From assembly GCA_047967505.1 (NCBI GenBank), contig CM106539.1: 64,000 nt of DNA; one strand, 5' to 3'. This document shows, in pieces, positions 9,850 through 20,112 of this stretch. The first letter of the stretch is position 1, and every line of letters starts with the position of its first letter. This DNA is from Dipteris shenzhenensis. Lineage: Eukaryota > Polypodiophyta > Polypodiopsida > Gleicheniales. Both the position numbers and the translations under genes were made by a program. Under the pieces are notes generated by a model that saw nothing but the letters and a program-made list of their open reading frames with translations, had not been told where the DNA came from and did no database searches.

Positions 9850-10536
9850 TCATCCTATGCCCATCGGCACTTTACAATGTGCAAAGTGCATAGAGGATAA
9901 GCTGCTAGCAGACATCAGGTTTACAGGATAGAAAATGACAAGGTGTAGATGCCTGTCAACCAAGATCTCATACCAGATCTCACTGGGAGAGTGAACTCTC
10001 ACCACCACGTGCTCCTGTGCTAAGTCCATAGCACCCAAACTGTCACTGTGCAAAGAAAATGTCTCTATATCACCTGTGACCATAAGCACATGACCTACAA
10101 TAGACCTCTACTGGTCTACCCAACGTGCATCACCTGCATGCTGCTCCTGAAAGCATAAGGACCTGATGTCCACAACCGCTTCCCTACTGCCAAAATCTGC
10201 CATAATCATGCTACCAACTCCCACTGCAATGGAAGCAAGAACCGGAAGTATAGCCCCAATGGCAAACATGTGAGAACCAAGTCTCAACACAGTCATGGAT
10301 GCATGAAGTACTATGGCTGCCATATCAACCATAACTTGCTGCTCAACTGATCTGTGATTGTCAAACCTGTTGTGTTTCAAGTATGGAGCCAATACAAGTA
10401 ATGGAGTACTCAGTAACTTCTCCCTCTCCATACTGAAACAACCAAGTATTTGACAAACATCATCAAGACCATGTAGCTCCCACTGCAAAGCATCCCTATC
10501 CATAAGGAACCGTATGGCAAGTAACCTCAGAAGCAT
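9850..10536 (-). pseudogene. copia-2 RT end and RNase H, eroded
   Basis: 10536-10108 retains the stretch before RNase H ('HGLDDVCQILGC', 'MEREKLLSTPL', equivalent to the 'ILGM' and 'STPL' landmarks of copia-1), followed by decayed sequence equivalent to the 'YA.AVGSLMYAM' region. 10089-9850 retains 'FSLHSDSLGAMDLA', the RNase H strand with its Asp, and an equivalent of 'IWYEILVDRHLHL'. Most catalytic residues of RT are absent. The central RT core, including a YVDD box, was not found. Confidence 0.6.
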
Positions 10537-11013
10537 AGCAACCTCCTAAATACTGAGACCATAACTTGTCTCACTATGCATCACATCCTGAGCTCTCATA
10601 ACGGTATCAAACCTATGAAGCCAAGCTCAAGGGGATTGCTTCTAGCCATGGAGGCACTTATGAAGCAAACATATCAATGACTCCTGCCCATGCGCAATAT
10701 GAATCAAGTCAATAACTGCAGAAACCACATCTGTCCTGGCATAACCAACCAATGGATCATACCGGACATCATTAGCCAAGGTATCCTCCTCACCATGCAT
10801 AGCCTCATTCTCATCTACAAGAGGCACTCTGCATCCTGGGAGTAAATTGTAACTATCCATAGAAGATGCATCAACAATCTCCATAGGAGTATAAACCTGT
10901 GGAATACTCGAGACATTTAACCGTCTCTAACCAAAATTAGAAAGTAATCATGGCTATCCCAACTTTATAACCTGCTCACCGTGGAAAAAACCTCCCACTC
11001 CAAGGGATATGAG
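10537..11013 (-). other. copia-2 integrase-RT linker region
   Basis: A minus-strand frame (10884-10642) has an acidic, low-complexity character ('DENEAMHGEEDTL') ending in 'RYDPLVGYAR', as in the linker before RT. RT palm motifs should follow but are not there, so a deletion of several hundred base pairs probably lies near 10540-10640. Confidence 0.4.
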
Positions 11014-11728
11014 CTACCCTTGCAAAGAATTCGAAGGTATCAGCACACTTACACCCTCCTGGAACACCACTCTCTTGCTATCCACAGTCCTGGGCTCTAT
11101 AAACATAGCATCCTCTCTAAAATAGACATTATGGCTGTGTATCAACTCTCTAGTTGAAGAATCCCATAACCTGTAGTCCCTACTAGACTCACTGTATCCA
11201 AGGAAGATACACCTCGATCGAGAACCATGAGCATAAGCCTCATAGCGACGAAACACATGTAAATGCTCATAAAATGGTGCCCTACCTATCAAGAAGTCAA
11301 ATGGCACTCTACCATTCAGAGATCTCCTGGGCTGAGGCATGTAAGATAGCTGCTTACTTGCTTAACAGGTCACCCAGCATGCTACCAATCCTGTCCAATA
11401 GAATCCGATTTAAGCCTTTTGCCAAGGCATCGTGAGCAGAAAAATGAGGAGTGGTCAACACCCTCCTGATACCAAGTGTATCACATAGATGCTGAAATCT
11501 AGGAGAGGTAAACTCTACATCACCATTAGTCATCAAGCTCAATAGCTTCTTTCCTGACTGATTTTCAACATTACCCAAGAAGCGCTGAAATGTATCATAT
11601 ACATCATGCTTTTGACGAATTGGATATACTCGTATGTACTTTGTAGTAGCATCAATAAATGTCACAAAGTAAGAGGCACCACCCAATGAAACGGTAGGCA
11701 TAGGTCCACAAACTGCACTATGAACCAA
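11014..11728 (-). pseudogene. copia-2 integrase, catalytic Glu lost
   Basis: 11728-11354 encodes the integrase core with 'VTFIDATTKY' (first Asp). 'LMTNGDVEFTS' stands where a second-Asp motif is expected and lacks the usual D-N-G-G order. The segment around 'HDALAKGLNRILL' should contain the third catalytic residue as 'N-G-V-A-E', but the Glu is replaced. A new frame at 11340-11014 continues with 'SLNGRVPFDFLIGRAP', 'FRRYEAYAHG', 'SRCIFLGYS' and 'DYRLWDSSTREL', the region beyond the core. The enzyme that inserts the element is thus recognisable but inactive. Confidence 0.8.
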
Positions 11729-12400
11729 CTACAATGGCTCAACATACCTCTCACTAACTGTCTTCCTCACAAAATAAGGTCCTGACTGTTGATCATCATC
11801 ACAATCATGACATAAAATTTGAGAGACATCCATAACACGAATGTATCTCAATGTTGTAAGGGCTTCCATACGTGCAGTAGACATATGTCCAAGTCTGGCA
11901 TACCATAAACTAACTGATGGCTACTTACTAATCATAAGCATCTTATCCTGGACACCTAATACATGCAATGCATAAGAGAATCCAACCCGTGATCCCCTAG
12001 CCATAACCTGATTGCCTCTAGCAATCTTCCATGCAAGATCACCCAAAGAGACATGATAACCTGCCTCAACCAACTGTCCAGTACTGATCTTGCTCGTAGC
12101 AAGTCCTGGTATATGTCTAACCCTCTATAGAACAAGAATAAAGCCATCAGGCATAACAAGGTGGATATCCCCATAACCATAGACATCCATAGAATGATCA
12201 ATGCCCATCAAACCACTCTCCACAATGCATTCCTGATATGCACTAAACCATGACCTATGAGGGGTCATATGACATGAATCACATGGATCTAACATCCAAT
12301 CACCGAGAATGGGTACATCAATGGCCAAGAAGGAGGTGTCAGACATAGACAAAAGAATGGCTTCATCACTGCTACTGTCATTGGAGACCCTGGCATCCAC
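11729..12400 (-). pseudogene. copia-2 protease and pre-integrase region
   Basis: 12400-12125 shows 'DWMLDPCDSCHMTPHRSWF', in which the retropepsin D-S-G-A box has become D-P-C-D, followed by 'GLMGIDHSMDVYGYGDI' and 'MPDGFILVL'. 12201-11956 and 11950-11760 retain the GAG-pre-integrase landmarks such as 'HGRLLEA' and 'LARLGH'-like residues before the integrase. Frames change at about 12130 and 11960. The protease is dead by loss of its active-site motif. Confidence 0.65.
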
Positions 12401-12990
12401 GCCTTGAAGCTCAACATGCTTCTTCTCCTTCTTCCTGTAATTCTTAACCTTGCTCTTCTTCTTGCATTTTCTTAGCCATTTCTAGCAATACTTTTTCATG
12501 TGGTTATACTTTCCACAATAGAAACATCTAACACAAGTCCAATAGCTAGACTTGCTCTTGGAATTCCCCCTTGAACATGACCTATTTCTACCAATTGATC
12601 TACCTCTGGAGTGCATATCAAGGCTGTATTTCAGCACATCAGGGCATTTCGACCCATCATGTTGTAACATAACACTATCATGGTCATACATCTGACATAT
12701 ACGAGTATAGAACTCATATGCATGGCAGTCTACACCCTGTACACCATCCTGTACCTGTAAGTAGACTGACTTCGAGAGTGATGACTGAATGATAGAGCAT
12801 GCTTGCGCATCCATGTCATCCCAATCACTCTGTTTAATGCTATTAGGCTTGACATCTTTGCATTGAATGGGCTTATGCTGCCTCTTCTACACTAACACAT
12901 CATAAATCTGCTCTTTCCAATACTAAAAGTTTGATCCATCCAACCTCTCAATATCAAAGAGGACACTACCAGTTGTACATGCTGAATCTG
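12401..12990 (-). pseudogene. copia-2 gag
   Basis: 12814-12482 encodes the C-terminal half of gag with an Arg/Ser-rich basic stretch and an intact-looking zinc knuckle, 'CFYCGKYNHMKKYC' (C-x2-C-x4-H-x4-C). Upstream to about 12990 the minus strand shows the N-terminal 'FDIERLDGSNF' type motif in decayed form. 12481-12401 is a Lys-rich linker to the protease. Stop codons and shifts break the chain. Confidence 0.7.
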
Positions 12991-15297
12991 TGGCATAATA
13001 GCTCACAACCAAAGAGCAGTATAGTGCAATAGGCAACCCAAATGACCAAAAATATAGTGCGGTCCGGACCAATTAGGTCTCTAAATAAACTCGCTGATCC
13101 AATGCTCAAAAGCACTCAGCCATAAAGAGGCATAAACAAGAATATATGCAGCTCAGTAACCTGCCAATGCCTGACAATCCAAGTAAGAAATGCACTGAAC
13201 CAAATGAGCAATGCCTGCTCAACCAATGGCAATAGGATCCCAGCTCAACTATCTATAAACATCAGTGCAGCATCCATCAATGCAAATCCATAATGCATTG
13301 AAATCCATAGTCAAGTAAATCCCAATCACGGCTGACATGCATAGAACACCAAAACTAGATGGTGAACCAAATGATCATTCAATCAGAATGACTGCTGCCA
13401 AGTGACATCATGAGAAATACTATGGGCATACATCAAGTATCCTACAAGTCAATGAGTACAAACCAGCTCAAACATGTATCCACTTTCATGCATAAAAGCA
13501 TACCAAATGCCTGTCATAAATCTGTCAAAGTCTCCCCTGTAAAAAGTCAGTATAAAATTGAAGGACCAAAGTTGTCCAAAAGATGTAAATCAGCCCAACA
13601 AATCAATGCAAAGGACTATCAATGTCATTGAACTCGGCATCAAGACAACTGTCAAACCATAGCCTGGGTATAAAGCACAACTGAGAGGTGACAAACAGAA
13701 TGTGCCAAACAAGAAAGAGATATTCCACCTCACAAATGCTACCAAAGCTGTATTTTCTGCTTGACCTTGAGACCTCTCACAACATGTGAGGAATGATGCA
13801 TCCAAAATGTGTCAATTGACAATCAAAATGACATGTACCACTATAGCATTTGTGCATCCAACTTCTGAGCATAGGCATCCAAATAAGCGGCAATATCTCT
13901 TATCTAGTATGCTGGTACGTGCATAACTGATAGCAGTTGTGGGAATGCAAAAGAAAAATGGCATTGTACTTGTGCTATCACTGTTTTTAAACAGAAATAT
14001 CTTTTGATCCAAAAGTTGGATCAACTTGCCTCCAACAGTAAAGTTGTAGTGTTTTGAAGGATCTACAACTCTCTAGTTGAACGTAGCGGCAAATTGTGCA
14101 CAAGTGAAAAGATATACAGTCTGCAAAATGGCTCTCTGTACATCGATCATCAAACTGTCCCTATTTTAGACAGTACATAACTCTGTACTGTAAACTCAGA
14201 TGACCGAGCTGTCAACAAAGAAAACATAGCCCTTCCAAAGTTCTCTGACTCCTCTGTTGGGCACCGAGCCTAAATCCTTATGGATTTGCAAATACTTGCT
14301 GTCGAAAATGGCATTCTGCTCACTTTTACTGTCAGATTTATAGACAAAAAAAAAGAACTCTCTTCTCCAAAGTGGATGTTGTTGCTATCACTGGGCTGCT
14401 CTTCCTTTGCTCACATCTCTTCCTTTTGAAATAGCCTATACCAGATTTCTAAATGTCTACAGACTTGTCGTCTTTACCTCATGATCTGTAAAGTCCCCTA
14501 CAATGCTAACCTCCATGTCGGAAGTAATAAGTTGCTTGTTGCCAAAGATATCGACGTGTCAGATCTTGACTTTTCAAGATATGGTGAAACCTTCTTTGAG
14601 GTGGTCTTCACTGGTGGCCGCAACCAACCTGGGACGACAAAGCCAAAAGGGAGGGAAGAACAGCCATATTCCATCTTAAATGTGAAGGTTCACGGAAGAC
14701 GATTCTGCCACATGTGCTCTGATACTAGAGAGGAAGAATGTAAGTGCTCTTTCTGTGAGTTGCTGCTGCATCGACACTTGGTAGAAACATAGACCTCCCT
14801 CTGTCTGATGTTCATTAGCCTGCTGACATTAGCTGTTGATATAGGCCTGCAGCATGTCTAAACAGTAATTTGTGCCACTCCTGCCAACTAGCATTAGACC
14901 CAACAAATCAAAGAGCACACAAACACAAGCAATAACTTCCCAAATCGTGCTGCATATGACGGTACTGGTTTCTACAAACAGATGCCTTGTAGAGGAACAC
15001 AGAGTATCACCCAGTTCCCACTAGCCAGTTCCCACTAGTTGTAGCCAAAGCACCACTGCTCAGGGCCTCCAATGACGATGCGTGAGTGATAGACACATTT
15101 GCCATCAATCCTTGAGCAAACAAGGTGCTCTTACAGCTGCCATGTCTACCCACTTCATGTTCCTCCTCCACAGAAGGCAATAATGTAGAGAAATCACAGC
15201 TTTGCTTGGTTCTCTCGCTTCTTCCTGAAGCTCCCATCGGGCTGCTCCTCTCTAACCTTGCTGGCCACACTCACCAAGCTCTCACCAAGCTCTCCTT
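12991..15297 (-). other. Very long leader of copia-2
   Basis: About 2.3 kb separate the primer-binding site from gag. The minus-strand sequence is T-rich with recurring 'ttgcattgatggatg'-like words similar to the copia-1 leader. Near the 5' end a frame at 15270-15007 has Ser-rich coding-like composition but no recognised domain. The BZW/5MP fragment (14490-14715) sits in antisense inside it. I see no other domain. Confidence 0.55.
14490..14715 (+). pseudogene. Captured fragment of a plant eIF5-mimic (BZW/5MP, W2-domain) gene
   Basis: The plus strand, antisense to copia-2, encodes about 60 residues with 'LVAKDIDVSDLDFSRYGE', 'TFFEVVFTGGRNQPGTTKP' and 'EEQPYSILN'. From memory these match the N-terminal region of plant BZW/5MP proteins, which mimic eIF5 and modulate start-codon selection. 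A one-base loss after about 14679 shifts the frame; homology then continues in the next frame ('CEGSRKTILPHVL') to about 14715. Only this N-terminal piece is present, with no W2 domain. It lies within the leader of a retrotransposon, so it is a captured exon fragment, not a gene. Confidence 0.8.
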
Positions 15298-15310
15298 GGC
15301 TCTGATACCA
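15298..15310 (-). other. Primer-binding site of copia-2 (initiator tRNA-Met)
   Basis: On the minus strand TGGTATCAGAGCC begins two bases after the 5' LTR and is a perfect match to the plant initiator tRNA-Met 3' end. Confidence 0.92.
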
Positions 15311-15312
15311 GT

Positions 15313-15461
15313 TGAGAGGGAAGAGAGGAGCACTCAAGAAGGGATAAGAGACACCGTATATGGTGGAGCAAAAGCTACTCCAGCTTATTCCTCTATCATA
15401 TATATATGAGTATACATGGGCACTGTACAAGTGGGTGGGCACACTTCCCTTTACCCCAACA
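15313..15461 (-). repeat. 5' LTR of copia-2
   Basis: It is 149 bp and gapless against the 3' copy at 9609-9757. It starts TGTTGGGG and ends CCTCTCA on the minus strand. Confidence 0.92.
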
Positions 15462-16030
15462 TGCTCCTCCCCGCCTCTGCTTGTGCTGCTCCTCCCTCGC
15501 CTCTGCTCTCTGCTCCTCCCTCGCTTCTTCTCGCTCTGCCCCAACTCGCCCTGCCTCGCCTGCCTCTGCGCGGCGCTGCTGTACGCCCCGCCTGTTGTTG
15601 CTGCCCACCTGCAGCTCCCCGTAGCTCCTTCTCTAGCCGGCTGCTCCACCCTCTTATTGCCTCCTCTGCCCGTGCAGCACCACCACCCTCTCGCTTGGCC
15701 TCCCTCGCCTAGCCTCGTCAGCCTCCTCCGCCTACACTCAGCTAGCCTCGCCACCCCTCAGCCCTCCCCGCCTACCCTCAGCCTACCTCCACCTAGCCTC
15801 GCCACCCGTCAGCCCCCCCCGCCCTATCCTACCCTATCACCACTCCTTCCTCCTCCATTCCCCTCCACATTCACTCATTCTCCTTCGCCTCGACCTACAA
15901 CCCCAACCTACAGCCCCACCTTCTGCCCCCTCCATTGAGCTCTCCTACTCCTCGCCTCTTTTCAGCCCCCTGGGGGTACCTCCTGTCATGGGGGGGGGCT
16001 CCTGCTCCAACTCCCACTCCCGCCCTTGCA
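15462..16030. repeat. Pyrimidine-rich low-complexity tract, right half
   Basis: This is the continuation of 9486-9608 beyond the copia-2 insertion. It is dominated by CTCCT, GCCT and CCCC runs. Long frames on both strands are composition artefacts rich in Pro, Leu and Ser or in Arg and Glu. No gene is supported. Confidence 0.65.
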
Positions 16031-16384
16031 CTCAGACCTGCACCAAACACGGGTTAGTAATACAAAATGTAGAAAGGTGGCAAGGACATAGATAAATCTG
16101 CCAAGAAGACAACAAATCCAAGAAACAAACACAGCTGAAACTCAAGGATGTGAACACACGCTACAACCACTCGGAGTGGACAACAAAGCAAAGGTGGGGT
16201 GCACCTCCGCCTCAGCTTCAGTCACCACTTCAGCTTCAGTCTCAACTTCGGTCTCAGCTAGATCATCATCCTGAACCTCAGTGTTAGCCTCAACTTTAGC
16301 CTCAACGTCAGCTCTAGTTCCAGTTTCAGCTCCACGGCTCCACTTCCATCCATAGCCTCTACAGTTTACAGCTACTGGCTCTGA
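16031..16384. repeat. Degenerate 12-bp tandem repeat
   Basis: 16200-16345 contains many variants of TCAGCTTCAGTC. The minus strand reads as Glu-Ala-Thr-Val repeats, which is a consequence of the repeat. It adjoins the 5' end of LINE-A and may be part of its 5' untranslated region or an older LTR leader. Confidence 0.5.
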
Positions 16385-16406
16385 TATACCCCTTATACCC
16401 CTACCC

Positions 16407-16790
16407 ATGGCATCGATTGCTCCACCATCCCCTAGGATAGAGGAGTTTTCACTGACACCATCTCTTCCATCTCTCCCCTCTTCTCCCGCTATAGTTCTCT
16501 CTCCGATCATGACACCTACTTTGGAGGGGTCATACACTGTTCCGCACTACTCGACCTTTTTCTCCCCTCTGCCTCTCCGTCATCCCATGTTCCCACACCC
16601 TGTTGGGATCGCACAGAAGTAGACACGCTTCACCCAGAAGCAGGTGCGTCTCATACAAGAGTAGTCTCAGGATATCCGAGACCAGGCTGATCTTATTTAG
16701 GGGCTCAGATAGGAGATCTCGCAGCTCCGACAGGAGGTCACTGCTATTTGTATAGTCCCGGGGACAGATTGTGAGCATGTAATCTTCCAT
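16407..16790 (+). pseudogene. LINE-A ORF1-like N-terminal region
   Basis: A Ser/Pro-rich start (16407-16622) is followed after a stop by residues such as 'QKQVRLIQE' and 'EISQLRQEVTAI' in the same direction, which read as a short coiled coil with several stops. In LINE-B a coiled coil occupies the equivalent place. The function would be RNA binding by the ORF1 protein. Confidence 0.45.
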
Positions 16791-17089
16791 CGAGGCACAG
16801 ATTGTGAGCATGCAATCTTCCATCAAGGAGACGTCTAGATGGGTCGACGTAGCCAAACAAGAACCTTCAAGGGTAACCATTTCAGCTACCCTCCTGGAGC
16901 AACAACAGAGAGCCAGCAAGGCTCTCAAAATCAGAGTATGTGGGATCCCACGCACTGACGCTACACCGATGGCAAATGCGACGGCCTTCGTGGCCACTAC
17001 TCTAGGGGCAACTAAGCACATGATTGACAGAGCATGGTGAGTAGGGAGGGATCCCAGCCGAGAGCAGCCCCTTATCATACGATTCCATG

Positions 17090-17620
17090 ATGTCCAGGCA
17101 TGACTCTCGGCTTTACGTCGTAGGTCAACCTTACGAGACCAACCAACGATCTCTGAGGGGAGGATGAGACATCCCCATTTGCTGCTCTTTATCAGTCCAT
17201 TGTTGACTTCTCTAGCCGTGGAGAAGTCCTCCTAGTTGGGGACTTCAATGCGAGGACAGGCGCTCGTCAGGCACCACTCCTCGACTTCAAGGATGATTCC
17301 ACTCTACTGCTAGATGTTGACCTTGAGGAGGCAGGTATGCTACAAGTTTCGGCTCACAGACGAGGACCGTTCACATCTTATGGTGAGCAGGCCCTATTAG
17401 ACCTCGACGGGATGCATGATCTCATTATTTATAATGGTCTTGACAGATGGTGACAGATGGCCCACATCAGGTGGATTCACGTGCTTTCCACATGGGGGAG
17501 GCTTTAGTGTTGTGGACTACATCATGGGATCCCCTGCCTTCACATCTCACATCACTGACTTTACCGTAGCACCTCTCCCTCTAGGGGCCGATCATACCTA
17601 TCTTTTCTTTAGCATTTCTA
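17090..17620 (+). pseudogene. LINE-A endonuclease (C-terminal half)
   Basis: The apurinic-type endonuclease motif G-D-F-N-A-R is at 17238-17255 ('VLLVGDFNARTG'), followed by 'GPFTSYGE' and then, in the frame 17416-17970, 'VVDYIMGS' and the terminal 'GADHTYLFF' (S-D-H in active enzymes). The N-terminal catalytic residues are not recognisable upstream. Frame changes at about 17415 and the substitution in the final S-D-H box indicate loss of function. The domain normally nicks target DNA to prime reverse transcription. Confidence 0.75.
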
Positions 17621-17969
17621 CCCCCCGCCACACAGCACTTTCTACCCCGTTGAGTTCTTACTCCACCTACCATGATATATGCTTTGATCACGATCACTCA
17701 CCTACTTACTCTGGCTGTATGTACATACTTCTCGCTTACATTCACTTTATACCCCTATTAGAGGACTTTATACCCCTATTAGAGAATCATGCTGCCCTAG
17801 TCACCCACTCACTACACGAGGCTGCTCTTCACGCCTTCCCCCACACCACCCGCTTTATCGCCCACCACCACCTGGGACTGTACCCTGTAATAGCTAGTAT
17901 GATGATGAGTGTAAGTCTTTATGCCGTCAGCTCAGATTCGAAACCAAAAATAGTCTTCCAAGCGAACTA

Positions 17970-19340
17970 GAGATGCTACGCGAGTACTGTCGACTGGTCC
18001 GCAGGAAGAAACTTGACTTTGTGCGTCGAAACAAGGAGGAGGTACTAAACATTCTGTTCAGTAACAACTCTAAGGACTTTTGGCAGAGATTTCTAGAGGG
18101 ACGGTCCCCCTCACCATTCACTGACACTCAGGTGTGGTTTGATTATGCACGCACACTCTATGATATCCCAAATCACCCTAACCTATCACATATGCCACGC
18201 CCCACATCTTGCACTCTCTTCACTAGGGGGGGTAAAGGATGTCGTAATGAAACTTCATAATGGCCGAGCGAAGGATCATGAGGGACTATGCAGTGAGTTC
18301 ATTGCATATGGGATTAACCTCCTAGCCCCGATCTTAGAAAAGCTATTTAATAAAGCTGTTCGCTTGGGGTTTCCACGCACCTGGACCATTAACACTATCT
18401 CACCCATTCACAAGGCAAGGGATCCCATGAGCCTGAAGAACTACAAGACCATTATGATTGGACATGTCATGTCCAAGATTTATGCATCAGTACTTGATTC
18501 TGAGGTCAACAGATTTGCGGAGTGTCGAGGACTAAAGGTGACAGGACAGGCCGGTTTTAGGTGGGATCGTGGGACCATGGACCACATTCTCGTGCTCAGA
18601 TGTATCATCGAGGAGGCGATGGCATGGAAGTAGAGGGTTTACTTTTGCTTTGTGGATTTTTGCAAGGCATTTGACACGGTTCTGAGATCTCGCCTCATAT
18701 GCCTATAGGATTTGGTTATGACTAGGAGATCATTTGGGCCGTCATGGCACTTTATGAGCGAGTTTCACGCAAAAGCCGGACAAGATTTGGATGGATAGAC
18801 GAGATCATTAGCACTATCAGGGTCAAACAAGGGTGTCCATTATCACCTACCTTGTTTTGGCCTCTACATTGATGAGCTCGAGACAGTGATGCAAACACAG
18901 GGGAAGTAGGTTGCTCTCTCATGGGCATGCTGATCTAGATATTGCTTACACAGATGACATGGCTCCTTAGCAGAGGGGCTCCAGATACACCTTGATGCAC
19001 TACAATCCTTTTGTGAGTCTCATGATTTGAAGGTCAACTTGGGTAAAACCAAGATTATGATCTTCAATACATCTCGAGCCATCATGCGCCAGAAGCATTT
19101 CGCATTTGATGGGTCCCCTATTGAGGTGGTTTCATCATATACTTATCTTGGGGTCATCTTTTTTGGACCCATCTTCATTATGAGACCCTTGATGCATGCA
19201 TGCCTGAGCAGAGGATATGCTTCATTGGTTAGACTAGAGAGGCAGTGCTTCCGCTCTCACTTTCAGGATCCACGAACCAAAGGGTTGCTTTTTGACTCCT
19301 TGGTCCTCCCAACAAGGATGTATGGTAGTCCATGATGGGG
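17970..19340 (+). pseudogene. LINE-A reverse transcriptase
   Basis: 17973-18260 covers the basic segment before RT. 18139-18633 holds RT motifs 1-2 ('NYKTIMIGHVMSKIYASVL', 'GQAGF'). After a stop, 'FCFVDFCKAFDTV' (motif A, about 18640-18680) and a frame-shifted 'QGCPLSPT' (about 18815-18850) follow. The catalytic box reads Y-T-D-D at 18947-18958 instead of Y-A-D-D. 19027-19335 encodes the thumb with 'VNLGKTKIMIF' and 'YTYLGVIF'. At least five stops or shifts are present. Confidence 0.85.
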
Positions 19341-19779
19341 CCTAGACTTGTCGGATATAGAGTGGGCCAGGGTGGATCGGCTATAGGTTCTCATGTTATC
19401 ATGGATGATCCGTGGTAAGCCATCCGTTTCTCACTAGATCATTCGAGCGAAGTTTGGGCCACCCCCATTACAGCTAGATGTTGTATTTCAGGTCATTACG
19501 TATCTGTACCGAGTTAGGGAGTATGGGGATTACACCTCTGGGTGTAGCAAGATACCATGGCTAGCACTGTCCTCTTCAATGGCACTTGCAGCAGTAGGGG
19601 GAGACCAGAGATGCTAGTATGCACGCATAGAGAGATGGTTTACGAGACTAGGGCTCCACATGGACAAACTACCTCCATTCCAGTACAGCATGGATGCTCC
19701 GTTCTCTCCCCTCCTATCACACGAGGTTAACTAAGTTATCCATGAGGATCTACTACAGCTACACACATTCCTCACTTGG

Positions 19780-20112
19780 TTGGGCCCGAGTGATCTTTCA
19801 GTGAAGCTGGGCTTCTACAGAGATCACTTCTTACATATCACAGTGGAGGGTTTCTTTAATCCACCAGGATACATGCAGATTCACCTACCCCACTTGCTGA
19901 GGATCTCTCTTGGGCTCTCTCTTGGGCAGTTCCAGGTCTCTTCACACAAACTTCGTATCGAGAGTGGCAGAGCAAAGCGGTTACCCAAGGAGAGGCGCAT
20001 ATGCACACTGTGTGACATGCAGGAGGTTGAGACAGAGGAGCATTTCATCTTTAGGTATCCTGTTTACTATGAGATCCGAGGGTGCTTCTACTGCCTCTTC
20101 AAAGATAGTTAG
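19780..20112 (+). pseudogene. LINE-A C-terminal zinc motif region
   Basis: The frame ends with 'RRICTLCDMQEVETEEHFIF', a C-x2-C...H motif whose last Cys has become Tyr (compare 'TCP' in LINE-B). This motif is the usual nucleic-acid-binding tail of the ORF2 protein. 19341-19779 between RT and this frame is homologous in position but too broken to follow. Confidence 0.7.

Larger units (their letters stand above)
9609..15461 (-). mobile_element. copia-2: complete-ended, defective Ty1/copia element carrying a host gene fragment
   Basis: On the minus strand, a 149-bp LTR lies at 15461-15313 (5') and 9757-9609 (3'), each TG...CA, with about 5 differences by eye. A perfect initiator tRNA-Met primer-binding site follows the 5' LTR and a polypurine tract precedes the 3' LTR. 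The flanking 5-bp duplication is exact: TGCTC at 9604-9608 and at 15462-15466. Inside, in minus-strand order, are a 2.3-kb leader with a captured BZW/5MP fragment, gag, protease, integrase and badly eroded RT/RNase H. It is younger than copia-1 by LTR divergence. Confidence 0.93.

Noticed and set aside
15194-15938. Long frames of 186 and 192 codons on opposite strands
   Set aside because: They run across the copia-2 LTR and the low-complexity pyrimidine tract and exist because of composition, not coding constraint.
16381-16393. Possible minus-strand primer-binding site (TATCAGAGCC)
   Set aside because: Only 10 bases match, with no LTR end adjacent; likely chance.
16142-16537. Glu/Ala/Val-rich minus-strand protein of 131 residues
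   Set aside because: It is produced by a degenerate 12-bp tandem repeat; no homology recognised.
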